36,668 nucleotides of DNA from a virus, in IMG/VR virus record IMGVR_UViG_3300008114_000136, positions 1 to 36,668 of that record; one strand, given 5' to 3'. The notes under the pieces are model-generated. The model was not told where the DNA came from and ran no database searches. It was given only the letters and a program-made list of their open reading frames with translations. Below, one piece after another: positions 6,432 through 12,427 of the stretch; position 1 is the stretch's first letter, and each line of letters opens with the position of its first letter. A program made the translations under genes and the position numbers.

Positions 6432-6652
6432 GCGTCACCCCGTGCGCGAATTGCCCTAGCGCAATCCATGCATCCCTCGTTATATTCCAGCTCGCTCCAC
6501 GCAGCCGTAACTTGCTCACAAACTGAAGCACACTGTTCTCGCTCAATCTGGATCAGGCGCTCGGCGAACAACTGGAAGTGCGCCTCAATGCCCCAGCTTT
6601 GATAGCGCGGAGCAGTCTCAGCAATGAGAATCGCAATTTCATCGCGGGTCAT
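6428..6652 (-). CDS. small phage protein ending AIRARGDA
   Basis: A 74-residue helical protein, acidic at the N-terminus (MTRDEIAILIAE). The C-terminal half has the EREQCASVC...CARAIRARGDA signature shared with the next gene. GGGAG lies about eight bases upstream of the ATG at 6652, which overlaps the previous stop as ATGA. Proteins of this type are frequent in early regions of proteobacterial phages; the role is unknown. Confidence 0.75.
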   Translation of the reverse strand: MTRDEIAILIAETAPRYQSWGIEAHFQLFAERLIQIEREQCASVCEQVTAAWSELEYNEGCMDCARAIRARGDA

Positions 6653-6864
6653 TTCCGATCTCCCGCGATATACCTGTCGAAGTATTCCAGGCTTTGCTCA
6701 TTCGATGCTTCATACAGCAACTTTTTTCTCTCAAGGTGCCTTCGCGTAGTACAGACAACGCAGCTTTTGCTGCTCGTATACCGGACCACTCCTCCGCAGA
6801 TCCTACAAGGCTCGCTGGCGTATTTCCTGTGGCCGCGCTCTTTTGCATCCCGATATGAACTCAT
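6649..6864 (-). CDS. zinc-ribbon mini-protein (71 aa)
   Basis: A 71-residue protein with C20-x2-C23 and C35-x2-C38, a compact zinc ribbon (PCRICGGVVRYTSSKSCVVC), followed by a basic helix (TTRRHLERKK) and an acidic aromatic tail. The fold recalls HNH-type or ribosomal-type zinc knuckles, but no HNH catalytic histidines are visible, so I do not call a nuclease. ATGA overlaps join it to both neighbours. Function unknown. Confidence 0.75.
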   Translation of the reverse strand: MSSYRDAKERGHRKYASEPCRICGGVVRYTSSKSCVVCTTRRHLERKKLLYEASNEQSLEYFDRYIAGDRK

Positions 6865-7103
6865 TCGATGAACTCCAACAACAGTCTCAGTCTTGAGAGG
6901 AGTCGGTATTCATGGTCGCGATCCTCTTTCTCCAGACCGCGATGACAAATCCGCTCCTCCGTTCTTAGGATCGCCGCGCGCACCAACGAAGGTGAAGCGC
7001 ACTTCTCCAACTCATCTGAACTCAGCGATGGTTTTGGCCTGTTCAGACTGCCAGGTCTTCGACCCATGTTTGCCACCCTAGCGGAAAATGGTTTGTCATT
7101 CAA
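6861..7103 (-). CDS. small charged protein of unknown function (80 or 68 aa)
   Basis: A highly charged, mainly helical protein with a basic N-terminal half and an acidic/leucine-rich C-terminus (LLSRLRLLLEFIE) that could form a helical hairpin or coiled coil. Two starts compete: TTG at 7103, which overlaps the nuclease stop as TTGA and has AAGG six bases upstream, and ATG at 7067 with AGGGTGG upstream. The local pattern of four-base overlaps favours the TTG; ordinary codon preference favours the ATG. No domain recognised. Confidence 0.65.
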   Translation of the reverse strand: MNDKPFSARVANMGRRPGSLNRPKPSLSSDELEKCASPSLVRAAILRTEERICHRGLEKEDRDHEYRLLSRLRLLLEFIE

Positions 7104-7504
7104 CCCCTGCCTTCGACGCCTGCCAGAGCATCGTCCACCGACCTGGCTACGACAGCGATCCCGCCATCCGCAGCCAGAGCATCGATGAACGCTTGCTGTT
7201 CTTCGGACACTCTGCCGCGAGGCGTTTTGACCTCAATCGCCGTGAAAACCGCGATGTTCGATCCGACCATCTCTGGAGTAACCGTCACGCGCCGCCAGCC
7301 GATCAGATCGGCAGAACCTCGGCATAGGCCAGCCTGCAAGGGTCGAGGATTGTGGATCCACATCTCCTGCCCGCGCCGGTGTATCTCTCCGATCCACGCC
7401 TGTCCGACGTTGTTCCGGAACAGCGTGACAGTGCGTCCTAAGGCCAGCCTGATGCGTTGCAGCAGTTCAGACTCTGTCACCCGCACCGTTCTCCGAATCT
7501 GCAT
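7100..7504 (-). CDS. VRR-NUC family nuclease
   Basis: A 134-residue PD-(D/E)XK nuclease of the VRR-NUC type, as found stand-alone in phages and in FAN1. Visible signatures are GSAD with D66, the catalytic E91-V-K93 (AIEVKTPRGR), and Q103 in the following helix (EEQQAF). Such enzymes cut branched or flapped DNA, so the likely role is resolving recombination or replication intermediates. The gene lies between the SSB-like/zinc genes and the mini-gene ladder and overlaps the preceding zinc gene by 28 bases. The ATG at 7504 has GAGG about four bases upstream. Confidence 0.88.
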   Translation of the reverse strand: MQIRRTVRVTESELLQRIRLALGRTVTLFRNNVGQAWIGEIHRRGQEMWIHNPRPLQAGLCRGSADLIGWRRVTVTPEMVGSNIAVFTAIEVKTPRGRVSEEQQAFIDALAADGGIAVVARSVDDALAGVEGRG

Positions 7505-7656
7505 CCGGCCTCAAGGCAGGCATCGCAGAGAGCATATCGAGACAAGCTTCCATCAGGCTCGCGCCGAACCAGAACCGCATGATCATCCCCAGTGGAGATA
7601 TCTCGCCTGCATGATTCGCAGGAGGTGACCTCGGTAAACTCAGAACGGGATGTCAT
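7477..7656 (-). CDS. zinc-ribbon mini-protein (59 aa)
   Basis: A 59-residue protein with CxxC knuckles C13/C16 and C44/C47 plus later C52 and C58. The two knuckles are separated by a beta-like stretch (HAVLVRREPDGSLSRYAL), as in a rubredoxin-like ribbon. The ATG at 7656 lies within the 3' end of the SSB-like gene (17-base overlap); a longer in-frame start at 7698 would overlap more. The 3' end overlaps the nuclease start. Possible partner of either neighbour; function unknown. Confidence 0.65.
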   Translation of the reverse strand: MTSRSEFTEVTSCESCRRDISTGDDHAVLVRREPDGSLSRYALCDACLEAGCRFGERCG

Positions 7657-7909
7657 CGTCTTCTGCCCTCGGCGGTTGAGATGCCTGATGTTCAGCAACC
7701 GACTTCGGTTTGAACAGCGATACGATCAGAGAATCGCGGTCGGCGTTACCAGGGACTCCAGCCGGATTGAACGTCCGCTTCAGCATCAGGTAGGGGCCAT
7801 TGTCCCCCTCCATGACAACCCCGATGTTCTCGTATCGGTTTCTTTGAGTCCCAGTGTTGTCCGTGTATGACCCAGTTTTGACGGCTGCGTCGTAAAGTTT
7901 CTTCGCCAT
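7640..7909 (-). CDS. SSB-like phage protein with an acidic C-terminal tip
   Basis: An 89-residue protein. The beta-rich N-terminal part (GSYTDNTGTQRNRYENIGVV) resembles the small OB-fold-like phage and plasmid proteins often found near replication genes, and the C-terminus is acidic and ends in DDDIPF, almost the tip used by bacterial SSB to recruit partner proteins. I infer single-strand DNA binding or mimicry of the SSB tail. It has a strong ribosome site (AGGAGG about eight bases before ATG 7909) and lies directly downstream of the SF2 helicase, a plausible partner. Confidence 0.7.
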   Translation of the reverse strand: MAKKLYDAAVKTGSYTDNTGTQRNRYENIGVVMEGDNGPYLMLKRTFNPAGVPGNADRDSLIVSLFKPKSVAEHQASQPPRAEDDDIPF

Positions 7910-7920
7910 TCATTTTCCTC

Positions 7921-9297
7921 CTACCCAAATTTCCGCGAACGTGCGGCGTGAACATGATAAGCCCAAGCGCGAGGGTTCTTGTAGCGTCTCGCGATTGCAA
8001 GATTGATCAACTGATCCAGTGTTTTAGCTCCAGCTTGCTCGCGCTTTTTCTCGCGTTGCTCAAGGTTAGCAATCTCTTCCAGATCACCCTTCTTCTCATC
8101 AATTTTGCGAGATTGGATTTCCACTGGCTTTTGACAGACCGGACATTCCCGCAGTCGCGAGGAGAACGCAGCGAAACATTGTTTGCACTGCCTGACTGTG
8201 ACCGCGGGCGTTTCGCGTTCTGACTTTGGCTTTGGTTGAGAATCAAGCGACCAGGTTCTGATGTCTGCTGGCAGACCGTGTCGAAAGCAGTTTCCAGCAT
8301 GGTCAAGAATGATCGCTTCTGATTTGCCGGGATATGTCCTCAGCGCGCGCCCAACCTGTTGGAGGTAAAGCGATGTCGATTGAGTAGGTCGCAGCAGGAT
8401 TGCGGCTTCAATTGCCGGAGCGTCGAATCCTTCGCCAAACAGTTCGACGTTTGAGACCACCTTCACCTCGCCTGATTTGAATCTGGCAAGCGTGCGGTCA
8501 CGCTCCGATTTCTCGGTGGTGCCATCAAGATGCTCTGCGGTTACTCCAGCCTGTCTGAATGCCTCTACGATGTGATTGGAATGTTTGACAGACGCCGCGA
8601 ACACGATGGCGCGCTTTCCGGCGCACAGACGCTGGTAATGGGACACGGCGTCGCCAGTGATGGATGGGCGATCCATTGCATCAACAACGTCACTGGTCAC
8701 ATAGTCGCCCGCGCGAGTGGCTGCGCTCGACATGTCCGGTTGGGACGGCGCGAAGAGTCGGTATGGAGACAACATGCCCTCTGAGATCAACGATGCCGTC
8801 GTTGGCCCCTGTACCATCTCAGAAAACCATTCGCGCAAGCCGCGTCCATCGAGTCTCGTCGGAGTAGCAGTTAATCCGATATGCAGTGCGCCTGGAAACC
8901 TGCTGTAGATTTTTGACCAGGACTCTGACGCGATGTGGTGAGCCTCATCCCACATGATCAGGTCTGGCTCAGGAACGGATTCAATGCGCCTGGTCAACGT
9001 CTGGATCCCACAAATCTGCACTGGCGCGCGAGTCTGTGAGAATCCGGCAGAGATAATGCCGTGCTGAACGCCGACCGAATCGAACGTCCGGCTGGACTGC
9101 GTGATCAGCTCGCGACGATGAACAACGAACCAGCATGATCTGCCTCGCGTTGATGCTTGGGCCAGCATCCATGCCGCCATGACGGTTTTGCCAGCCCCTG
9201 TCGGTGCAACCATCAGAACGGCGCGATTGCCCCCGGCGATGCTGCGGCGCGCGGCATCGACCAGCGTTTTCTGATAGTCACGCAGTTCAAACGTCAT
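7921..9297 (-). CDS. SF2 DEAH-box helicase with a C-terminal zinc ribbon
   Basis: A 458-residue superfamily 2 helicase of the XPB/type-III-restriction (ResIII) kind. Motif I APTGAGKT is at 31-38, motif II DEAH at 117-120, motif III TATP at 143-146, and motif VI near QQVGRALR in the second RecA-like domain. After the helicase core comes a CKQC...CPVC zinc ribbon, then a charged tail. It probably remodels replication or recombination forks, using ATP. The ATG at 9297 is the first gene of the minus-strand early operon, facing the divergent control region; only a weak ribosome site is visible. Confidence 0.93.
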   Translation of the reverse strand: MTFELRDYQKTLVDAARRSIAGGNRAVLMVAPTGAGKTVMAAWMLAQASTRGRSCWFVVHRRELITQSSRTFDSVGVQHGIISAGFSQTRAPVQICGIQTLTRRIESVPEPDLIMWDEAHHIASESWSKIYSRFPGALHIGLTATPTRLDGRGLREWFSEMVQGPTTASLISEGMLSPYRLFAPSQPDMSSAATRAGDYVTSDVVDAMDRPSITGDAVSHYQRLCAGKRAIVFAASVKHSNHIVEAFRQAGVTAEHLDGTTEKSERDRTLARFKSGEVKVVSNVELFGEGFDAPAIEAAILLRPTQSTSLYLQQVGRALRTYPGKSEAIILDHAGNCFRHGLPADIRTWSLDSQPKPKSERETPAVTVRQCKQCFAAFSSRLRECPVCQKPVEIQSRKIDEKKGDLEEIANLEQREKKREQAGAKTLDQLINLAIARRYKNPRAWAYHVHAARSRKFG

Positions 9298-9414
9298 GTC
9301 AGGTCACGGTGCGTCACGGGCGTTGCAAGGAAGCGCAAAACGTGTTCTCATGGTATGGCAAATGGCTTTACCTTGAATGTCATTTGCGTGAACCACAATG
9401 TCTCAGGAGGACAT
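9298..9414. promoter_or_regulatory. divergent intergenic control region with operator-like dyad
   Basis: The only gap from which genes diverge: helicase leftwards, exonuclease rightwards, so it should hold both promoters. I see a dyad GCAAATG (9358-9364)/CATTTGC (9381-9387), centre spacing about two helical turns, and a direct repeat GTCACGG (9303 and 9313), ten bases apart. No strong consensus -35/-10 pair stands out on either strand. AGGAGG precedes the rightward ATG. The operator role is inferred. Confidence 0.5.
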
Positions 9415-10248
9415 ATGAAGCAGGGAATCCACACTGGCATCTCAAATGAGGAGTATCACGCGGGCAGCGCGATCTCCAAGAGCGGACTCGATCTGATTGC
9501 TCGATCTCCGCTGCACTACTGGGCGGCAAACCTCGATCCAAATCGGGAACCGCGCGAAGAAACCCCGGCAATGGCGTTTGGCACGGCAGTCCACACCGCG
9601 ATTTTGGAGCCGGAAACATATCGGGATCGTTATGTGGTGATGCCCAAAGTGGATCGCCGCACCAAGGAAGGCAAAGCGATTGCGGAAGCGTTTGAGGCTC
9701 AGGCCGCCGAAAACAACGCTCAACTCATCTCGCAAGTTGATGATGAAAAGATCGACCGCATCATGCACTCAGTCCACGATCATCCTGTTGCGAAGAAGCT
9801 TTTGGCGACAGGTATCGCTGAGGTCAGTGCGTATTGGACTGATTCTGAGACGGGTGTCGAATGCCGAGTGCGCCCCGATTGGCTGATTGCGGATCCGCTT
9901 GCCATCGTTGACGTTAAGACTACGCAGGATGGCAGCCTAGAAGGTTTCCGCGCTTCCTCTTGGAGGTGGCGCTATCACACACAGGCTGCGTTCTACCTTG
10001 ATGGCATTGCTGCTGCGACCGGAGAGAGACCAGACAGTTTCATGTTTTTGGTGGTAGAAAAGGACGCTCCCTTCGCAGTGTCTGTTTTCTACGCCGATCC
10101 CGAGTTTCTGATCGCTGGTCGAGAGGAATATCGACGCTGCCTCCGAATCTATGCGGAGTGTCTGGCCTCCGGAAAATGGCCGGGATACTCAACTGATATT
10201 CGCGCGGTCGGGCTTCCAAAGTGGGCGCTTGTCGGAGGTGCAGAATGA
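9415..10248 (+). CDS. RecB-type PD-(D/E)XK exonuclease (RecE/DUF3799-like)
   Basis: A 277-residue nuclease expected to resect double-stranded DNA for phage recombination. The RecB-family nuclease signature is complete: H60 (GTAVH), D155 (RPDWL), D166-V-K168 (VDVKT) and the Q190-x3-Y motif (HTQAAFYLD). It matches the phage exonuclease VIII-like/DUF3799 family. The start at 9415 is set by a near-perfect AGGAGG seven bases upstream; the frame is open further upstream, into the antisense of the helicase gene, but without a ribosome site. It is followed by the ATPase gene with an ATGA overlap, the usual exonuclease-recombinase pairing. Confidence 0.9.
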   Translation: MKQGIHTGISNEEYHAGSAISKSGLDLIARSPLHYWAANLDPNREPREETPAMAFGTAVHTAILEPETYRDRYVVMPKVDRRTKEGKAIAEAFEAQAAENNAQLISQVDDEKIDRIMHSVHDHPVAKKLLATGIAEVSAYWTDSETGVECRVRPDWLIADPLAIVDVKTTQDGSLEGFRASSWRWRYHTQAAFYLDGIAAATGERPDSFMFLVVEKDAPFAVSVFYADPEFLIAGREEYRRCLRIYAECLASGKWPGYSTDIRAVGLPKWALVGGAE

Positions 10249-11174
10249 GTACGCTCAAAATTCGGAAAGCGCAGCGAGAGGGCGCGCGAGTTCTGATTGG
10301 GTTGGCTGGCGTGTCAGGTTCTGGCAAGACCTACACCGCGCTCCAGGTTGCCTGCGGGCTGGCGCGCGGCAAAGCTAGCAAGGTGGGTATGCTTGATACT
10401 GAAAATCGCCGCGGCAGTCTGTACGCGGACATTCTGGGCGAACCGTTCCTGATCGGTGATTTGCTGCCCCCGTTTAGTCCGGAACGGTACGTTGCGGCTA
10501 TCCGCGAGTTTGCAGACGCTGGCGTGGATGTCTTGGTGGTGGACTCCATGTCACATGAGTGGGAAGGCACGGGAGGCTGCGAGGACATCGCGAACGCCGA
10601 GCGGAACTCAGTGGTAGGCTGGAAGCGGGCAAAGTTGCAGCACAAGGCCATGATGCAAGCTCTCCTGCAATGTCCAATGGATGTGATCGTCTGTTTGCGC
10701 GCTCGCGAGAAGGTCGATTTCTCTGATCCAAAAGCACCTCGCAGCCTCGGTGTTCAGCCGATCTGTGAGAAGAACTTTCTGTTTGAGATGACCGCGAGCT
10801 TGCTTATGGAAGCCTCTGGTGAAAAACAGACGGTGCTGAAATGCCCCGCCGATCTGGTGCCGATTTTGGGTCGAGGACATGGGTTTCTGGGTCAGCAAGA
10901 CGGCGCGGATCTGCGCGCTTGGATAGATGGGGCGAAGCCCGTGTCGGCGTCGATTACGCGGCACAGGAACGTCCTTGAGGCGGCCTGCGAACAGGGCACT
11001 GCTGCGTTGAGGGCAGCCTGGGAGGCCACACCCGCCTCGGTTAAGAAGACACTGGGGCAGGCAACGCTTGAGGCACTGAAAGCCTCTGCATCTGCCTTTG
11101 AAAAGTCCGGCAAACCGGATGCTCCGGAGTCTGTGAGCAAATTTGCAGTGGGTGGCGACGATGACGGGTTGTGA
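10245..11174 (+). CDS. Sak4-like RecA-fold ATPase (AAA_24), phage recombinase
   Basis: A 309-residue P-loop protein with Walker A GVSGSGKT at 22-29 and Walker B-like VDVLVVDSMS ending in D100-S101, plus a long C-terminal region ending in acidic GGDDDGL. This is the layout of phage AAA_24/Sak4 proteins, single-strand-annealing or RecA-related recombinases. It probably acts on the single strands made by the preceding exonuclease. The acidic tail resembles an SSB tip. Start by ATGA overlap, with GGAGGTG upstream. Phages with Sak4 commonly also encode an SSB, which fits the SSB-like gene at 7640-7909. Confidence 0.88.
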   Translation: MSTLKIRKAQREGARVLIGLAGVSGSGKTYTALQVACGLARGKASKVGMLDTENRRGSLYADILGEPFLIGDLLPPFSPERYVAAIREFADAGVDVLVVDSMSHEWEGTGGCEDIANAERNSVVGWKRAKLQHKAMMQALLQCPMDVIVCLRAREKVDFSDPKAPRSLGVQPICEKNFLFEMTASLLMEASGEKQTVLKCPADLVPILGRGHGFLGQQDGADLRAWIDGAKPVSASITRHRNVLEAACEQGTAALRAAWEATPASVKKTLGQATLEALKASASAFEKSGKPDAPESVSKFAVGGDDDGL

Positions 11175-11355
11175 GGTTTTGCTCACACCCCAGCAAGTAA
11201 GCGAACGCTACGCTGGATCCATTAGCGTTCGCACACTGGCAAATTGGCGAACGCAGGGAGACGGTCCAGCCTACGTGAAAATAGGCGCGAAGGTTTTGTA
11301 CCGAATGGCCGACATTGAATCTTGGGAGGCTCGCCGTCGCCGTCCAATCGTGTAG
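11161..11355 (+). CDS. HTH_17 / excisionase-like DNA-binding protein (64 aa)
   Basis: A 64-residue winged-helix protein: LLTPQQVSERY...SVRTLANWRTQG, then the wing (YVKIGAKVLYRMADIESWEARR). This is the helix_turn_helix (PF12728)/MerR-like layout shared by excisionases and AlpA-type regulators. The ATG at 11161 lies inside the 3' end of the ATPase gene (14-base overlap). As last gene of the plus-strand operon before a terminator it could be an excisionase, which would make the phage temperate, or a small regulator; no integrase is visible to decide. Confidence 0.8.
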   Translation: MTGCEVLLTPQQVSERYAGSISVRTLANWRTQGDGPAYVKIGAKVLYRMADIESWEARRRRPIV

Positions 11356-11391
11356 AATGCGCGTAACCGGCTGACAGTCCCGGTCACTTTG

Positions 11392-11416
11392 CCCCGCCTA
11401 GTGCGGGGTTTTTTTT
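11392..11416 (+). terminator. Rho-independent terminator of the recombination operon
   Basis: CCCCGC (11392-11397), five-base loop CTAGT, GCGGGG (11403-11408), followed by eight T residues. It ends plus-strand transcription 36 bases after the HTH gene and before the converging late operon. Confidence 0.93.
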
Positions 11417-11474
11417 GGGTGCCAGCGACCCCGACGCTCCAGCAGGAGGAGAACCTTCGCGCCGGGGCCGCTAG

Positions 11475-11630
11475 CTATTTTGGGAAACCGTTACGAAGCG
11501 TCATCGACAAAATGGCAGTCAACGCGAGTTGGGCAGCCTGGGCTGCATCAACGTCACCGACCAGGTACGAAGCCAGCGCACCAACGATGCCGAGGCTTCC
11601 CATCACGTAGGTCTTTTTTCCAGCCAGCAT
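11475..11630 (-). CDS. small hydrophobic lysis-cassette protein, holin-like (51 aa)
   Basis: A 51-residue protein with two hydrophobic stretches (about 9-23, VMGSLGIVGALASYL, and about 28-44, AAQAAQLALTAILSM) and short polar ends. Start at 11630 chosen for AAGGAG about eight bases upstream. It follows the endolysin closely as the last late gene. Size and position fit a small holin or antiholin, but the helices are weakly hydrophobic, so it could instead be another membrane accessory protein. Confidence 0.6.
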   Translation of the reverse strand: MLAGKKTYVMGSLGIVGALASYLVGDVDAAQAAQLALTAILSMTLRNGFPK

Positions 11631-11635
11631 GATTT

Positions 11636-12100
11636 CTACTCCTTCAGTGTTCTCAACCACTCTGCCACATCGAACGACGGGCACGCTTTCTTCCACTCGT
11701 AGTGATCTACGCGCCCGTTCCCGTCGAGATCCGCGTACCAATCCCGGTGTCCGCGCACGATGATGCCAGGCGCGATCTTTCGGTAGTGGCGCACCAATCC
11801 TGCCAACCCTTTGATCTGAGCCTCTGTGCGCGTGTCCTGTGGACGTTTCATATCAATGGACATGCCGCCCACATAGCAGATGCCAATGTTGCCGGTGTTG
11901 TGATTGGCAACGTGCGCGCCTCGCTCAGAATCTGGCAGTGTGCGATAGGCAAACCCGTCAATCTCAACTACCCAGTGATAGCTCACTTGATTGAACTTGG
12001 CTTGATCCCAGGCAGAAATTTGCTGGTGCGTCACCGCTCGACCGGCGGGTGTAGCGGCGCAGTGAATGGTCAGATATTTGATGGGGCCGAGGAGAGCCAT
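11636..12100 (-). CDS. N-acetylmuramoyl-L-alanine amidase endolysin (amidase_2)
   Basis: A 154-residue zinc amidase of the T7-lysozyme type that cuts the bond between muramic acid and the peptide stem of peptidoglycan at lysis. Predicted zinc ligands are H13 (TIHCAAT), H118 (RGHRDW) and C140 (KKACPSFD); Y41 and K138 match catalytic positions of T7 lysozyme. Between H118 and C140 there is a loop, D124-x-D126-x-N128-G-x-V-D132-x-x-E135, fitting the EF-hand calcium-binding pattern. There is no signal peptide, so a holin is needed. The start overlaps the preceding stop as TAATG. Confidence 0.93.
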   Translation of the reverse strand: MALLGPIKYLTIHCAATPAGRAVTHQQISAWDQAKFNQVSYHWVVEIDGFAYRTLPDSERGAHVANHNTGNIGICYVGGMSIDMKRPQDTRTEAQIKGLAGLVRHYRKIAPGIIVRGHRDWYADLDGNGRVDHYEWKKACPSFDVAEWLRTLKE

Positions 12101-12348
12101 TATCGAGGATTCTCGCGACGATCAACCTTGTGGGCTAGGACGGTTCGCAGATCGTTGAACTGCTTGTCGAGGTACTCGCGCAGGCTTTGGACCTCGGTCT
12201 TGTGATCTGACTGTTGGCGTTGCAGAAACTCTATTTCGGTTTCTGCCTTTGCAAGGCGTTCGCGCAACGAAACCCAAACAGAAATGCCACCGGCCAACAG
12301 AGTGACAAGCGCAATGATGGTGGCAGCCGTGTCACCAGTTATTGTCAT
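12100..12348 (-). CDS. N-terminal membrane helix plus coiled coil, i-spanin or holin candidate
   Basis: An 82-residue protein: a transmembrane helix at about 8-28 (AATIIALVTLLAGGISVWVSL) followed by a charged heptad-rich coiled coil to the end. This is the layout of an inner-membrane spanin (Rz-like, N-in), though shorter than lambda Rz. No nested outer-membrane lipoprotein (Rz1) frame was noticed. Alternatively it is a holin-associated protein. The start at 12348 has GGGGGAG upstream; translation is coupled to the endolysin. Confidence 0.65.
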   Translation of the reverse strand: MTITGDTAATIIALVTLLAGGISVWVSLRERLAKAETEIEFLQRQQSDHKTEVQSLREYLDKQFNDLRTVLAHKVDRRENPR

Positions 12349-12395
12349 GCCACTCCCCCAATGATAGATGGTCTGATTTTCACCACATTTCCATC

Positions 12396-12427
12396 ACCAT
12401 TCAATGGGATGAAAAATGGTTTTCATC
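12396..12427. other. two short inverted repeats between fibre and lysis genes
   Basis: CCATT-C-AATGG (12396-12406) and GATGAAAA/TTTTCATC (12408-12415 and 12420-12427, loop ATGG). They lie in the 77-base gap before the lysis cassette and overlap the stop of the fibre gene. They lack a GC-rich stem and U tract, so they are at most weak attenuators or mRNA-stabilising hairpins. Confidence 0.4.

Noticed and set aside
9157-9414. Upstream extension of the exonuclease frame
   Set aside because: It is antisense to the helicase N-terminus and the family N-terminus begins at 9415, which has a strong AGGAGG.
11362-11386. ACCGG...CCGGT inverted repeat before the plus-strand terminator
   Set aside because: Arms of only five bases with a nine-base loop and no T tract; the adjacent GC hairpin with eight T residues suffices as terminator.
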